Shown: positions 26,360-34,130 of the stretch, piece after piece
Layout: every line of letters begins with the position of its first letter
How positions within the stretch are numbered: the stretch's first letter is position 1
Origin: Betaproteobacteria bacterium
GTDB taxonomy: Bacteria; Pseudomonadota; Gammaproteobacteria; Burkholderiales; SG8-41
Direction: 5' to 3'
Length of the DNA: 45,219 bases
Assembly (NCBI GenBank): GCA_023266235.1
Contig: JAHFRL010000026.1
Location: 1 to 45,219, forward strand
Notes under the pieces: model-generated
What the model saw: only the letters and a program-made list of their open reading frames with translations
What the model was told of the DNA's origin: nothing
Databases searched by the model: none
Program-made: the position numbers and the translations under genes

Positions 26360-27088
26360 ATGGCGGGTCACAGCAAGTGGGCAAACATCCAGCATCGCAA
26401 AGGGCGGCAGGATGCCAAGCGCGGCAAAATCTTCACGCGCCTGATCAAGGAAATCACGGTTGCCGCGCGCCTGGGCGGCGGTGATCCGGGTGCCAACGCG
26501 CGCCTGCGGCTGGCGATCGACAAGGCTTACGACAACAACATGCCGAAGGAGAACGTCGAGCGCGCGGTCAAGCGCGGCACCGGAGATCTCGAGGGCGTCA
26601 ACTACGAGGAAGTGCGCTACGAGGGCTACGGCATCGGCGGCGCGGCGGTGATGATCGATTGCATGACCGACAACAAGACGCGCACGGTGGCCGACGTGCG
26701 CCACGCGTTCACCAAGAATGGCGGCAACCTCGGCACCGACGGCTCGGTCGCGTTCCTGTTCAAGCACTGCGGCCAGCTCGTGTTCGCGCCGGGCACCAGC
26801 GAGGACAAGCTGATGGAAGTCGCGCTCGACGCCGGTGCCGAAGACATCGTCGCCAATGACGACGGCAGCTTCGAAGTGATCACCGCGCCGAACGATTTTT
26901 CGGCGGTCAGGACCGCGCTCGAAAAAGCGGGTTTGAAGCCGGAACTTGGCGAAGTGACCATGAAGGCGACGACCGAGAACGAGCTGAAGGGCGATGATGC
27001 GGCGCGCATGCAGAGATTGCTCGACGCGCTGGAAGCGATCGACGACGTGCAGGAGGTGTATACGACGGCCGTTCTCGAAAATGCATGA
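26360..27088 (+). CDS. yebC: YebC/PmpR family regulator (TACO1-like)
   Basis: Widespread cytoplasmic protein, a DNA-binding regulator in some bacteria and a ribosome-linked translation factor in others. Seen: N-terminal [60 protein letters not shown], and [14 protein letters not shown]. 242 residues, standard. It leads the yebC-ruvC-ruvA-ruvB cluster, the usual arrangement. An AT-rich stretch (TTAAAATTTTAATTATATC) lies about 90 bases upstream and may hold the promoter. The stop codon is inside a hairpin (27064-27097). Confidence 0.96.
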   Translation: MAGHSKWANIQHRKGRQDAKRGKIFTRLIKEITVAARLGGGDPGANARLRLAIDKAYDNNMPKENVERAVKRGTGDLEGVNYEEVRYEGYGIGGAAVMIDCMTDNKTRTVADVRHAFTKNGGNLGTDGSVAFLFKHCGQLVFAPGTSEDKLMEVALDAGAEDIVANDDGSFEVITAPNDFSAVRTALEKAGLKPELGEVTMKATTENELKGDDAARMQRLLDALEAIDDVQEVYTTAVLENA

Positions 27089-27097
27089 ACGGCCGTC
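27064..27097 (+). promoter_or_regulatory. Perfect 10-bp hairpin spanning the yebC stop codon
   Basis: GACGGCCGTT (27064-27073) and AACGGCCGTC (27088-27097) are perfect reverse complements around a 14-base loop; the TGA stop is at 27086-27088. No T-run follows, so it is not a classic terminator. It might slow RNases or attenuate read-through into ruvC. Confidence 0.65.
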
Positions 27098-27098
27098 A

Positions 27099-27233
27099 GG
27101 ATTGAGGATTGAGGAGCGAGGATTGAGGGGTATCGAGTGAAGCGTAAATCCTCCCGGCTTAGCGATCCTCCTCTATCCGCGACGGGCGGGGGAAGGTTAC
27201 CTCAATCCCCAATTCTCAATCCTCAATCCTCCC
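27099..27233. repeat. Heptamer repeat, inverted arms, around the ruvC start
   Basis: Left arm 27099-27130: GGATTGA twice, GGAGCGA, GGATTGA, GGGG. Right arm 27200-27233 is the near reverse complement (CTCAATC units, CTCAATCCTCAATCCTCCC). The 69 bases between include the GTG start of ruvC. The transcript could fold into a long stem over the ruvC start region. Confidence 0.85.
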
Positions 27234-27760
27234 AAGGACGCATTCGCGTCCTTGGCATCGATCCGGGGCTGCGGATCACGGGTTTCGGCGTGCTGGACAA
27301 AACCGGCAGCAAGCTCTCCTACGTCACCAGCGGTTGCATCAAAACCCCCGACGGCGATCTCGCGCTGCGCCTGAAGACCATCCTCGACGGGCTCGACGAA
27401 GTCATCGCGAGCGTGCAACCCGACCAAGTCGCGCTCGAAAAAGTGTTCGTCAACAAGAACCCGCAATCAACGCTCGCGCTTGGTCAGGCGCGCGGCACCG
27501 CGATCTGCGCCGCGGTGCTGAATGCGCTGCCGGTGTCCGAGTACACGGCGCTGCAGGTCAAGCAGGCGGTGGTCGGCAATGGGCACGCCGCCAAGGAGCA
27601 GGTGCAGGATATGGTCAAGCGCCTGCTCAAGCTCGCAGGTGACCCCAGCCCCGATGCCGCCGACGCGCTGGCGTGCGCGATTTGCCATGCGCACGGCGGC
27701 CAGGGACTCGGTAAACTGGCGACTGCGGGTTATCGCATGAAACGCGGGAGGCTGGTTTGA
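27137..27760 (+). CDS. ruvC: Holliday junction resolvase RuvC
   Basis: Endonuclease that cuts Holliday junctions with RuvAB. Seen: catalytic acidic residues in [34 protein letters not shown], and [16 protein letters not shown]. The family core begins at [10 protein letters not shown], about residue 36. Upstream there is no ATG in frame; the only reasonable start seen is GTG 27137 preceded by GAGGGG, giving a leader of about 35 residues read from the repeat arm ([13 protein letters not shown]). A non-standard start such as ATT near 27241 cannot be excluded. ruvA follows after 10 bases. Confidence 0.92.
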   Translation: MKRKSSRLSDPPLSATGGGRLPQSPILNPQSSQGRIRVLGIDPGLRITGFGVLDKTGSKLSYVTSGCIKTPDGDLALRLKTILDGLDEVIASVQPDQVALEKVFVNKNPQSTLALGQARGTAICAAVLNALPVSEYTALQVKQAVVGNGHAAKEQVQDMVKRLLKLAGDPSPDAADALACAICHAHGGQGLGKLATAGYRMKRGRLV

Positions 27761-27770
27761 GGAGGCGTTT

Positions 27771-28346
27771 TTGATCGGAAAACTCAGCGGCAAGTTGATC
27801 GAAAGACACCCGCCGCAGGTAATCGTCGACGTGCACGGCGTCGGCTACGAAATCAACGTGCCGATGAGCACCTTCTATCAGCTGCCCGCGACCGGCAACG
27901 ACGTCACGCTTTACACCCACCTGATTGTGCGCGAGGACGCGCACCAGCTCTACGGCTTCGCGAGCGAACACGAGCGCCATGTGTTCCGCCAGCTGCTCAG
28001 GATATCCGGCGTTGGCGCACGCACGGCTCTTTCCGTGCTGAGCGGCATGAGCGTAAGCGATCTTTACGAAGCGGTGAGCGCGCAGGACAGCGCGCGGCTC
28101 ACCAAGGTCCCCGGCATCGGCAAGAAAACCGCCGAGCGCCTGCTGCTCGAACTGAAAGACAAGCTCGATTTGACGGTCGTGGCGAGATCCGCCGCCGGCG
28201 GCGGACAGACCGGCGACATCTTCAATGCGCTGCTGGCGCTGGGATACAATGACAAAGAAGCCGCGTGGGCCGTCAAGCAGCTGCCGGGCGGTAGCGCGGT
28301 GGCAGAGGGTATACGCCAGGCGCTGAAACTGCTGTCGAAAAGCTAG
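27771..28346 (+). CDS. ruvA: Holliday junction branch-migration protein RuvA
   Basis: DNA-binding tetramer that targets RuvB to Holliday junctions. Seen: N-terminal OB domain [39 protein letters not shown], helix-hairpin-helix [19 protein letters not shown] and [20 protein letters not shown], and C-terminal domain III ([19 protein letters not shown]). 191 residues. Starts with TTG 27771 behind GAGGAGG. The stop TAG shares its last base with the first base of the repeat arm at 28346. Confidence 0.96.
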   Translation: MIGKLSGKLIERHPPQVIVDVHGVGYEINVPMSTFYQLPATGNDVTLYTHLIVREDAHQLYGFASEHERHVFRQLLRISGVGARTALSVLSGMSVSDLYEAVSAQDSARLTKVPGIGKKTAERLLLELKDKLDLTVVARSAAGGGQTGDIFNALLALGYNDKEAAWAVKQLPGGSAVAEGIRQALKLLSKS

Positions 28347-28750
28347 GATTGAGGATCGAGGAGTGAGGATTGAGGTGACTGGTGAAGTACAGCGAACTCC
28401 TGGTCTGGCAGAAAGCGATGGACTTGGTTACCGAGATCTACACGCTGGCTCGAGCGTTTCCGCAAGAGGAAAGGTTTGGTTTGGCCAGCCAGTTGCAGCG
28501 TGCCGCGGTATCCATCCCAGCCAATATTGCAGAGGGGCATGGGCGCAAGTCGACCGGCGCATACCTGAATCATGTTTCGATTTCGAATGGTTCATTAATG
28601 GAAGTCGAAACATTGATTCAAATCGCAAGCCGTCTGGGCTATCTGACACCGCAACAAGAAACGGGTGTACTGGATCGCACTGATGAAATCGGAAAAATGT
28701 TGAGCGGCTTGCAGAGATCCCTCAATCCTCGATCCTCAATCCTCGATCCT
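28346..28750. mobile_element. Putative cassette: four-helix-bundle gene between 30-base inverted repeats
   Basis: Left arm 28346-28375 (GGATTGA GGATCGA GGAGTGA GGATTGA GG) and right arm 28719-28750 (CCTCAATCC TCGATCC TCAATCC TCGATCC) are near-perfect reverse complements. They fill the ruvA-ruvB gap exactly: the left arm begins at the last base of the ruvA stop and the right arm ends 5 bases before the ruvB ATG. The single enclosed gene is not part of the normal ruv operon. No transposase or target duplication was seen, so mobility is inference. Confidence 0.6.
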
Positions 28751-28759
28751 GCCCCATGA
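28382..28759 (+). CDS. Four-helix-bundle protein (23S rRNA intervening-sequence/S23 family)
   Basis: Family first known from ORFs in 23S rRNA intervening sequences; related to the Avd accessory protein of diversity-generating retroelements. Molecular role unknown; family members form pentameric rings with basic surfaces. Seen: [40 protein letters not shown], the hallmark of the family, and [17 protein letters not shown]. 125 residues. GTG 28382 follows GAGGTGACTG. The last 13 residues ([13 protein letters not shown]) come from the right repeat arm, and the stop overlaps the ruvB ATG, so it is translationally coupled into the ruv operon. Confidence 0.9.
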   Translation: MKYSELLVWQKAMDLVTEIYTLARAFPQEERFGLASQLQRAAVSIPANIAEGHGRKSTGAYLNHVSISNGSLMEVETLIQIASRLGYLTPQQETGVLDRTDEIGKMLSGLQRSLNPRSSILDPAP

Positions 28760-29805
28760 TCGAAACCGACCGCCTGATCGCCGCCGCGCCTGCCTCGCCG
28801 CAGGAAGAGGCGTTCGAGCGCGCGCTGCGGCCGAAGCAGCTCGATGAATACATTGGCCAGGAAAAAATCCGCGGCCAGCTCGAGATTTTCATCGAGGCCG
28901 CGCGGGGCCGCAAGGAAGCGCTCGATCACGTGCTGCTGTTCGGCCCGCCGGGTCTTGGCAAGACCACGCTCGCCCACATCATCGCGCGCGAAATGGGCGT
29001 CAACCTGCGCCACACTTCGGGTCCCGTGCTCGAGCGCCCCGGCGACCTCGCCGCGATCCTGACCAACCTCGAACCCAACGACGTGCTGTTCATCGACGAA
29101 ATCCACCGCCTGAGCCCGGTGGTGGAAGAGATACTCTATCCGGCGCTCGAGGACTTCCAGATCGACATCATGATTGGTGAGGGCCCGGCGGCGCGCTCGG
29201 TCAAGCTCGATCTGCCGCCGTTCACGCTGATTGGCGCGACCACGCGCGCCGGCATGCTGACCAACCCGCTGCGCGACCGCTTCGGCATCGTTGCGCGGCT
29301 TGAGTTTTACTCGGCCGAAGAACTCACGCGCATCGTGTTGCGCTCGGCCAAGCTGCTCGAAATCGAGGTCAGCGCCGATGGCGCGCGCGAGATCGCAAGC
29401 CGCGCGCGCGCGACGCCGCGCGTCTCGAACCGTCTGCTGCGGCGCGTGCGCGACTTCGCCCAGGTCCGGGCGCAGGGCAAGATCAACAAGGACGTCGCCG
29501 ACGCGGCATTGAAGATGCTCGACGTCGATCCGCTCGGGCTCGACGTGATGGACCGCAAGCTCCTGCTCGCAGTGATCGAGAAATTCAGCGGCGGGCCGGT
29601 CGGCGTCGACAATCTCGCCGCGGCGATCAGCGAGGAGCGCGACACCATCGAAGACGTGCTCGAGCCGTATCTGATCCAGCAGGGCTACCTGCAGCGCACG
29701 CCGCGTGGGCGCATGGCGACAGTGGCCGCTTATCGCCATTTCGGGCTGGCGCAGCCCGGGACAGCGAGCGCACCGGAGTTGTGGGAAGACCCGCTAAAGC
29801 AATGA
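28756..29805 (+). CDS. ruvB: Holliday junction helicase RuvB
   Basis: AAA+ hexameric motor of branch migration. Seen: [19 protein letters not shown], Walker [10 protein letters not shown] (residues 63-71), Walker [11 protein letters not shown], sensor 1 in [20 protein letters not shown], and the winged-helix C-terminus with [20 protein letters not shown]. 349 residues. The ATG overlaps the stop of the inserted four-helix-bundle gene, so ruvB translation may depend on it. Confidence 0.97.
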   Translation: MIETDRLIAAAPASPQEEAFERALRPKQLDEYIGQEKIRGQLEIFIEAARGRKEALDHVLLFGPPGLGKTTLAHIIAREMGVNLRHTSGPVLERPGDLAAILTNLEPNDVLFIDEIHRLSPVVEEILYPALEDFQIDIMIGEGPAARSVKLDLPPFTLIGATTRAGMLTNPLRDRFGIVARLEFYSAEELTRIVLRSAKLLEIEVSADGAREIASRARATPRVSNRLLRRVRDFAQVRAQGKINKDVADAALKMLDVDPLGLDVMDRKLLLAVIEKFSGGPVGVDNLAAAISEERDTIEDVLEPYLIQQGYLQRTPRGRMATVAAYRHFGLAQPGTASAPELWEDPLKQ

Positions 29806-29853
29806 GTGATTGGGCGGGTTAGTTATCGGCTGTCGCGCGATTTGACCGTTTTT

Positions 29854-29876
29854 GATCACTGAATCACTGAATTACC
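29854..29876. repeat. Short tandem repeat between ruvB and ybgC
   Basis: GATCACTGAATCACTGAATTACC holds two and a half copies of an 8-base unit TCACTGAA. The inverse TGAGTGATT is at the ruvB stop (29803-29811). Weaker than the other copies. Confidence 0.4.
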
Positions 29877-29895
29877 AGCCCAGCGGTTGTTAATC

Positions 29896-30339
29896 ATGGC
29901 TGCCCGACAACTCAAAACTCAGCACTCGGCACTCAACACTTTTTCCTGGCCCGTCCGCGTCTATTACGAGGACACCGACGCCGCGGGCGTCGTTTTTTAC
30001 GCCAATTACCTGAAATTCATGGAGCGCGCGCGCACCGAGTGGCTGCGCGCGCTCGGCTTCGAGCAGACCACGCTGTTTCACGACCATGACGTGGTGTTCG
30101 TGGTGCGCGCGCTGACGATCGAATTCCTGCGGCCGGCGCTGTTCAACGACGCGCTCGAAGTCGCGGTCGAGCTTACCGGCACGCGCGGCAGCCTGCTCGA
30201 GGTCGCGCAGGCGATACGGCGCGGCGCGCAAACGCTGGTGACCGCCACGGTCAAGGTCGCGTGCGTCAACACGCGGTCATTCAAGCCCGTTAGAATACCG
30301 AAACCGATTCTGGAAAAACTCGCATTGAGGCAAGCATGA
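29896..30339 (+). CDS. ybgC: Tol-Pal-associated acyl-CoA thioesterase YbgC
   Basis: Hot-dog thioesterase regularly placed first in the tol-pal operon; hydrolyses short acyl-CoAs or binds ACP. Seen: VRVYYEDTDAAGVVFYANYL with the catalytic Asp and Tyr, KFMERARTEWLRALGFEQ, and RRGAQTLVTATVKVACVN. The family core begins at WPVRVYYEDTD; the preceding residues (RQLKTQHSALNT) are translated from a heptamer repeat at 29911-29940 because ATG 29896 is the only plausible start. The stop overlaps the tolQ ATG. Confidence 0.93.
   Translation: MAARQLKTQHSALNTFSWPVRVYYEDTDAAGVVFYANYLKFMERARTEWLRALGFEQTTLFHDHDVVFVVRALTIEFLRPALFNDALEVAVELTGTRGSLLEVAQAIRRGAQTLVTATVKVACVNTRSFKPVRIPKPILEKLALRQA
29911..29943. 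repeat. Heptamer repeat inside the ybgC 5' end
   Basis: Four degenerate 7-mers (ACTCAAA, ACTCAGC, ACTCGGC, ACTCAAC) followed by ACT. They are translated as the N-terminal leader of YbgC. Confidence 0.7.
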
Positions 30340-31010
30340 ACTTCACGCACGATATGTCGGTCCTGAGCCTGATCACCGGCGCCAGCGTGCTGGTGCAGCT
30401 GGTGATGGCCGGGTTGCTGTTGACTTCGGTTTTTTCGTGGTACTACATCTTTGTCAAGGTGTTTACCTTCAAGCGCGCGGTGAAGCAGGCCGACAAATTC
30501 GAGAGGGATTTCTGGGGCGGCGGCGATCTCAACGAGCTGTTCCAGCGCGCGATCAATGCGCGCGACGCCGCGGGCTCGCTCGAGCGCATTTTCGAATCCG
30601 GATTCCGCGAATTCACCAAGCTGCGCAAGCAGCCCGGGCAGAATATCGGCGTGGTGATGGATGGCACGCGGCGCGCGATGCGCGCGACCTACCAGCGCGA
30701 GATGGAAAGTCTCGAGTCGCACCTGTCGTTTCTCGCCTCGGTCGGCTCGGTCAGCCCCTATGTCGGGCTGTTCGGCACGGTGTGGGGGATCATGAATTCA
30801 TTCCGCAGCCTCGCCAACGTGAGCCAGGCCTCGCTCGGCTCGGTCGCGCCGGGCCTCGCCGAGGCGCTGATTGCCACGGCAATGGGCCTGTTCGCGGCGA
30901 TTCCCGCGGTGGTCGCCTACAACCGCTTCGCCGAAGACGTGAACCGGCTGGCAACGCGGTTTGACTCGTTCATGGAGGAATTTTCCAACATTCTCCAGCG
31001 TCAAAGTTGA
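30336..31010 (+). CDS. tolQ: Tol-Pal system inner-membrane motor protein TolQ
   Basis: ExbB/MotA-type subunit of the proton-driven TolQR motor that pulls on TolA during envelope constriction. Seen: N-terminal helix with VLVQLVMAGLLLTSVFSWYY, cytoplasmic FERDFWGGGDLNELFQRA, and the two-helix core SHLSFLASVGSVSPYVGLFG then TVWGIMNSFR and PGLAEALIATAMGLFAAIPA. 224 residues. Overlaps ybgC by four bases; tolR follows after 14 bases. Confidence 0.97.
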   Translation: MNFTHDMSVLSLITGASVLVQLVMAGLLLTSVFSWYYIFVKVFTFKRAVKQADKFERDFWGGGDLNELFQRAINARDAAGSLERIFESGFREFTKLRKQPGQNIGVVMDGTRRAMRATYQREMESLESHLSFLASVGSVSPYVGLFGTVWGIMNSFRSLANVSQASLGSVAPGLAEALIATAMGLFAAIPAVVAYNRFAEDVNRLATRFDSFMEEFSNILQRQS

Positions 31011-31024
31011 GTGGAGACTGACAT

Positions 31025-31450
31025 ATGCCGATCGGAAAACGCAGCAATCGGCGGCTGATGAACCAGATCAACGTCGTGCCGTACATCGACGTGATGCTGG
31101 TGCTGCTGGTGATCTTCATGATTACGGCGCCGCTGGTCAATCCCGGCCAAGTCGAGCTGCCGTCCGTGGGCAAGACTTCCAATCCGCCGGTGGCGCCGCT
31201 CGAAGTCTCGGTCCACACCGACCAGACGCTGTGGCTGCGCGACCGCGCGGCCGGTGGCGACGAGCGCAAGGTGTCGCGCACCGAGCTGATCGCGGCGATC
31301 CGCCAGAAGCAGGCCAAAAACGCCGAGCAGGCGGTGGTGATCGCCGCCGACAAGGACGTGCGCTACGAAGCGGTGCTCGACGTGATGGACATGCTGCAGC
31401 AGAACCAGGTCAGGAAAGTCGGCCTGCTCGCCAAGCCGCGCAGCCAGTAA
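31025..31450 (+). CDS. tolR: Tol-Pal system protein TolR
   Basis: ExbD-type subunit of the TolQR motor. Seen: cytoplasmic NQINVVPYIDVMLVLLVIFM with the proton-carrying Asp (about residue 22) in the single membrane helix, then a periplasmic domain ending VLDVMDMLQQNQVRKVGLLA. 141 residues. ATG 31025 follows GTGGAGACTGACAT. tolA begins 25 bases after the stop. Confidence 0.96.
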   Translation: MPIGKRSNRRLMNQINVVPYIDVMLVLLVIFMITAPLVNPGQVELPSVGKTSNPPVAPLEVSVHTDQTLWLRDRAAGGDERKVSRTELIAAIRQKQAKNAEQAVVIAADKDVRYEAVLDVMDMLQQNQVRKVGLLAKPRSQ

Positions 31451-31475
31451 ACGCTCCGGCCGCGCCGCCCGCGCC

Positions 31476-32207
31476 ATGTACGCCTACGCCGCTCAAATCA
31501 GCCAGCAGGAAAAAGTCATCTCGGGCGCGTTTGCGTTCGGCATGCACCTGCTGTTCCTCGCGCTGCTGATATTCGGTGTGACGTGGCAGAAGAAAGTCGA
31601 GCCGCAGGCCAATATCGTCGATCTCTGGGCCAGCCTGCCGTCGCCGACGAAGCCGCAAGCCGAACCACCGCCGCCGGAGCCGGTGGTCAGGCCGGAGGCG
31701 AAGCCGGTGGAACCGCCGCCGGTCAAGGCCATGGCGAAGCCCGAGGTCGCGAAGCCCGATATCGCGCTCAAGGAGAAGGCCGAGAAAGAGCGCCGCATCC
31801 TCGAGGAAAAGCAGAAGCAAGCGAAGAGGCGCGAAGAGGAGGCCAAGGCCGCGCAGAAGCAGCAGCAGGCGAAGCAAGCCGAGGCGCAGCGCCTCGCGCG
31901 CGAGCAGGAAGACGCGGAAAACAAAATGATCGAAGAATACAGGGCTAAAATTCAAGCCGGGATTTATCAGAAGATGCAACCATTTGACGACTTGCCGAAA
32001 GATACTTATGCGGACGTCGAAATCACGGTATTGCCCGACGGACGTGTTTTCGCCACTAATGTAAAGAAGAACAGCGCAAGCGCCAGATTTAACGCGGCGG
32101 TCGAGCTTGCCATATTGAGAGCTCAACCCCTTCCTGTCCCGAAAGACCCCGCGCTTTTTTCTTCGCACTTCCGCCGGCTGGATCTTACCTTCCGTCCCAA
32201 GCAGTAA
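31476..32207 (+). CDS. tolA: Tol-Pal system protein TolA
   Basis: Periplasm-spanning protein joining the TolQR motor to Pal/TolB. Seen: N-terminal membrane helix (about residues 18-36, AFAFGMHLLFLALLIFGVTW), a proline-rich stretch, a long charged Ala/Glu/Lys helical region (about 95-150), and the TonB-like C-terminal domain with YADVEITVLPDGRVFATNVK and RFNAAVELAILRAQPLPVPK. 243 residues, shorter in the helical part than enterobacterial TolA. Confidence 0.93.
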   Translation: MYAYAAQISQQEKVISGAFAFGMHLLFLALLIFGVTWQKKVEPQANIVDLWASLPSPTKPQAEPPPPEPVVRPEAKPVEPPPVKAMAKPEVAKPDIALKEKAEKERRILEEKQKQAKRREEEAKAAQKQQQAKQAEAQRLAREQEDAENKMIEEYRAKIQAGIYQKMQPFDDLPKDTYADVEITVLPDGRVFATNVKKNSASARFNAAVELAILRAQPLPVPKDPALFSSHFRRLDLTFRPKQ

Positions 32208-32240
32208 CTGCGCAACGGAAAGCCGCTATAATACGGTGCG

Positions 32241-33533
32241 ATGAAATATCGAAACCCGGTTCGCTTCGTTCTGTTCACGCTGCTGTGGCTGGTGCTGGCC
32301 CCGGCCGCGCATTCTCAGCTCAAGATCGAAATCATCGGCGGCGGCGCCAGCCAGGTGCCGATCGCGATCGCGCCGTTCAGGGCGGAAGAGAGCCTGCCGC
32401 AGCAGGTCACGGGCATCGTCGCCGCCGATCTGCACCGCAGCGGGCTGTTCAGGATCGTCGACAGCGGCGGCCTGACGGCGATTCCGGCCGAGCCCGCCGA
32501 AATCCAGTATCCGGTGTGGAGCGCGCGCGGCGCCGAGGCGCTCGTGATCGGCGCGGTGTCGCCGATGGCCAACGGCAACTGGGATGTGCGCTTCCGGCTG
32601 ATGGATGTGGTGAAGCAGACGCAACTCACGGGTTTCGCGTATCAGGTCGCCGCGCAGCAATTGCGCAACACCGCGCACCGGATCGCGGACGCCATCTACG
32701 AAAAGCTGACCGGCGACGTCGGCGTGTTCAGCACGCGCATCACCTATGTCGTCAAGCATGGCACGCGCTTCGAATTGCAGATCGCGGATGCCGACGGCTA
32801 CGGCGCGCAGACCATCCTCGCTTCCAACGAGCCTATCATTTCGCCGGCGTGGTCGCCCGACGGCACGCGGCTCGCTTACGTGTCGTTCGAGCACAAGAAG
32901 CCGATCGTCTACGTGCAGTCGCTGCTGACCGGCCAACGCGCCGTCGCGGCGAACTTCAAAGGCAGCAACAGCGCTCCGGCGTGGTCGCCCGACGGCGCGC
33001 GCCTCGCGGTAGTGCTGACCAAGGACGGCAACTCGCAGATTTATCTGATCAACGCAGGCGGCAGCGGGGTTATGCGCCTGACCAACACCAATACCATCGA
33101 TACCGAGCCTAATTTCTCGCCTGACGGCCAGTGGGTGATCTTCACTTCCGACCGCGGCGGCAGCCCGCAGATCTACCGCGTGCCGGTCACGGGCGGCGCG
33201 CCCGAGCGGCTCACGTTCGAGGGCAGCTACAACGTATCGCCACGCTACGCGCCGGACGGCAAATCGTTCGTGTTCATCCAGCGCAACGCCGGTCGCTTCA
33301 ACGTTGCGATGCAGGATTTTGTCAGCAAACAGACCCAGTTGCTGACCGAGAACGGTGTCGACGAGTCACCGAGCTTCGCGCCCAACGGCCGGATCATTCT
33401 CTATGCAACCGAGGTCGGGGGGCGTGGTATATTAGCGGCGGTATCCGGCGACGGACGCGTGCGGCAGCGTTTCAGCGCGGCAGCCGGGGACGTGCGCGAA
33501 CCGGCGTGGGGCCCGCTATCGAAAGGCCAGTAA
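32241..33533 (+). CDS. tolB: Tol-Pal system beta-propeller protein TolB
   Basis: Periplasmic protein that competes for Pal binding. Seen: signal peptide ending LAPAAHSQ, N-terminal alpha/beta domain (IAIAPFRAEESLPQQVTGIV), and a C-terminal propeller with repeats SPAWSPDGTRLAYVSF, APAWSPDGARLAVVL, EPNFSPDGQWVIFTSD, SPRYAPDGKSFVFIQ and SPSFAPNGRIILYAT. 430 residues. A possible -10 TATAAT lies at 32227-32232, just before the start, but no good -35 is seen. Confidence 0.97.
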   Translation: MKYRNPVRFVLFTLLWLVLAPAAHSQLKIEIIGGGASQVPIAIAPFRAEESLPQQVTGIVAADLHRSGLFRIVDSGGLTAIPAEPAEIQYPVWSARGAEALVIGAVSPMANGNWDVRFRLMDVVKQTQLTGFAYQVAAQQLRNTAHRIADAIYEKLTGDVGVFSTRITYVVKHGTRFELQIADADGYGAQTILASNEPIISPAWSPDGTRLAYVSFEHKKPIVYVQSLLTGQRAVAANFKGSNSAPAWSPDGARLAVVLTKDGNSQIYLINAGGSGVMRLTNTNTIDTEPNFSPDGQWVIFTSDRGGSPQIYRVPVTGGAPERLTFEGSYNVSPRYAPDGKSFVFIQRNAGRFNVAMQDFVSKQTQLLTENGVDESPSFAPNGRIILYATEVGGRGILAAVSGDGRVRQRFSAAAGDVREPAWGPLSKGQ

Positions 33534-33549
33534 AAAGGAGCCAGATCAA

Positions 33550-34089
33550 ATGAAGAAACTTTTTTTCGGCGTGGTGGTCCTGGGGGTGCTCGCCGGGTGT
33601 GCGAGCCAGGAAACGAAGGAACAGCCGGGCGCCGCCGTCGAGGACCGCAAACCTTCCACTGCGCCGGTGGCCAAACCCGGCACGGAGTCGGTGACAAAGC
33701 CGGTCGTGCAAAAACCGATCGTCGCCAATCCGCTCAAGGATCCCGGCAACATTCTGTCCAAGCGCAGCGTCTATTACGATTACGACAGCGCGGTCGTCAA
33801 GGATGAATTCAAGCCGCTGGTTACCGCGCATGCCAGGTATCTGACGCAGAACCGTGCGGCGAAGATGGCAATCCAGGGCAATACCGATGAGCGCGGCAGC
33901 CGCGAATACAACATCGCGCTCGGCCAGCGGCGCGCGGACAGCGTGAAGCAAATGATGCTCCTGCTCGGTGCGCAGGAAGCCCAGATCGAGACGGTCAGTT
34001 TCGGCGAGGAAAAGCCGCGCGCGACCGGCAAGGACGAAGCAGCGTATTCCGAAAACCGCCGCAGCGACATCGTCTATCAGGGCGAGTAG
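33550..34089 (+). CDS. pal: Peptidoglycan-associated lipoprotein Pal
   Basis: Outer-membrane lipoprotein that binds peptidoglycan and TolB/TolA. Seen: signal peptide with lipobox LAGC (cysteine near residue 17), a Pro/Lys/Thr-rich linker, then the OmpA-like domain with VYYDYDSAVVKDEFKPLVTA, MAIQGNTDERGSREYNIALG and ENRRSDIVY. 179 residues. AAAAGGAGCC precedes ATG 33550. Confidence 0.97.
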   Translation: MKKLFFGVVVLGVLAGCASQETKEQPGAAVEDRKPSTAPVAKPGTESVTKPVVQKPIVANPLKDPGNILSKRSVYYDYDSAVVKDEFKPLVTAHARYLTQNRAAKMAIQGNTDERGSREYNIALGQRRADSVKQMMLLLGAQEAQIETVSFGEEKPRATGKDEAAYSENRRSDIVYQGE

Positions 34090-34103
34090 CCGCGTGCGCG
34101 GCT

Positions 34104-34130
34104 GTGAAGGGTGAAGGGTGAAGGGTAAAG
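34104..34130. repeat. Heptamer repeat providing the cpoB start
   Basis: GTGAAGG three times then GTAAAG. The third copy supplies the GTG start of cpoB (34118) and the earlier copies its AAGGG ribosome site. Same unit as the repeat at 1379. Confidence 0.8.

Noticed and set aside
27099-28750. CRISPR array
   Set aside because: Repeats are directly adjacent 7-mers without unique spacers, and no cas genes are present.
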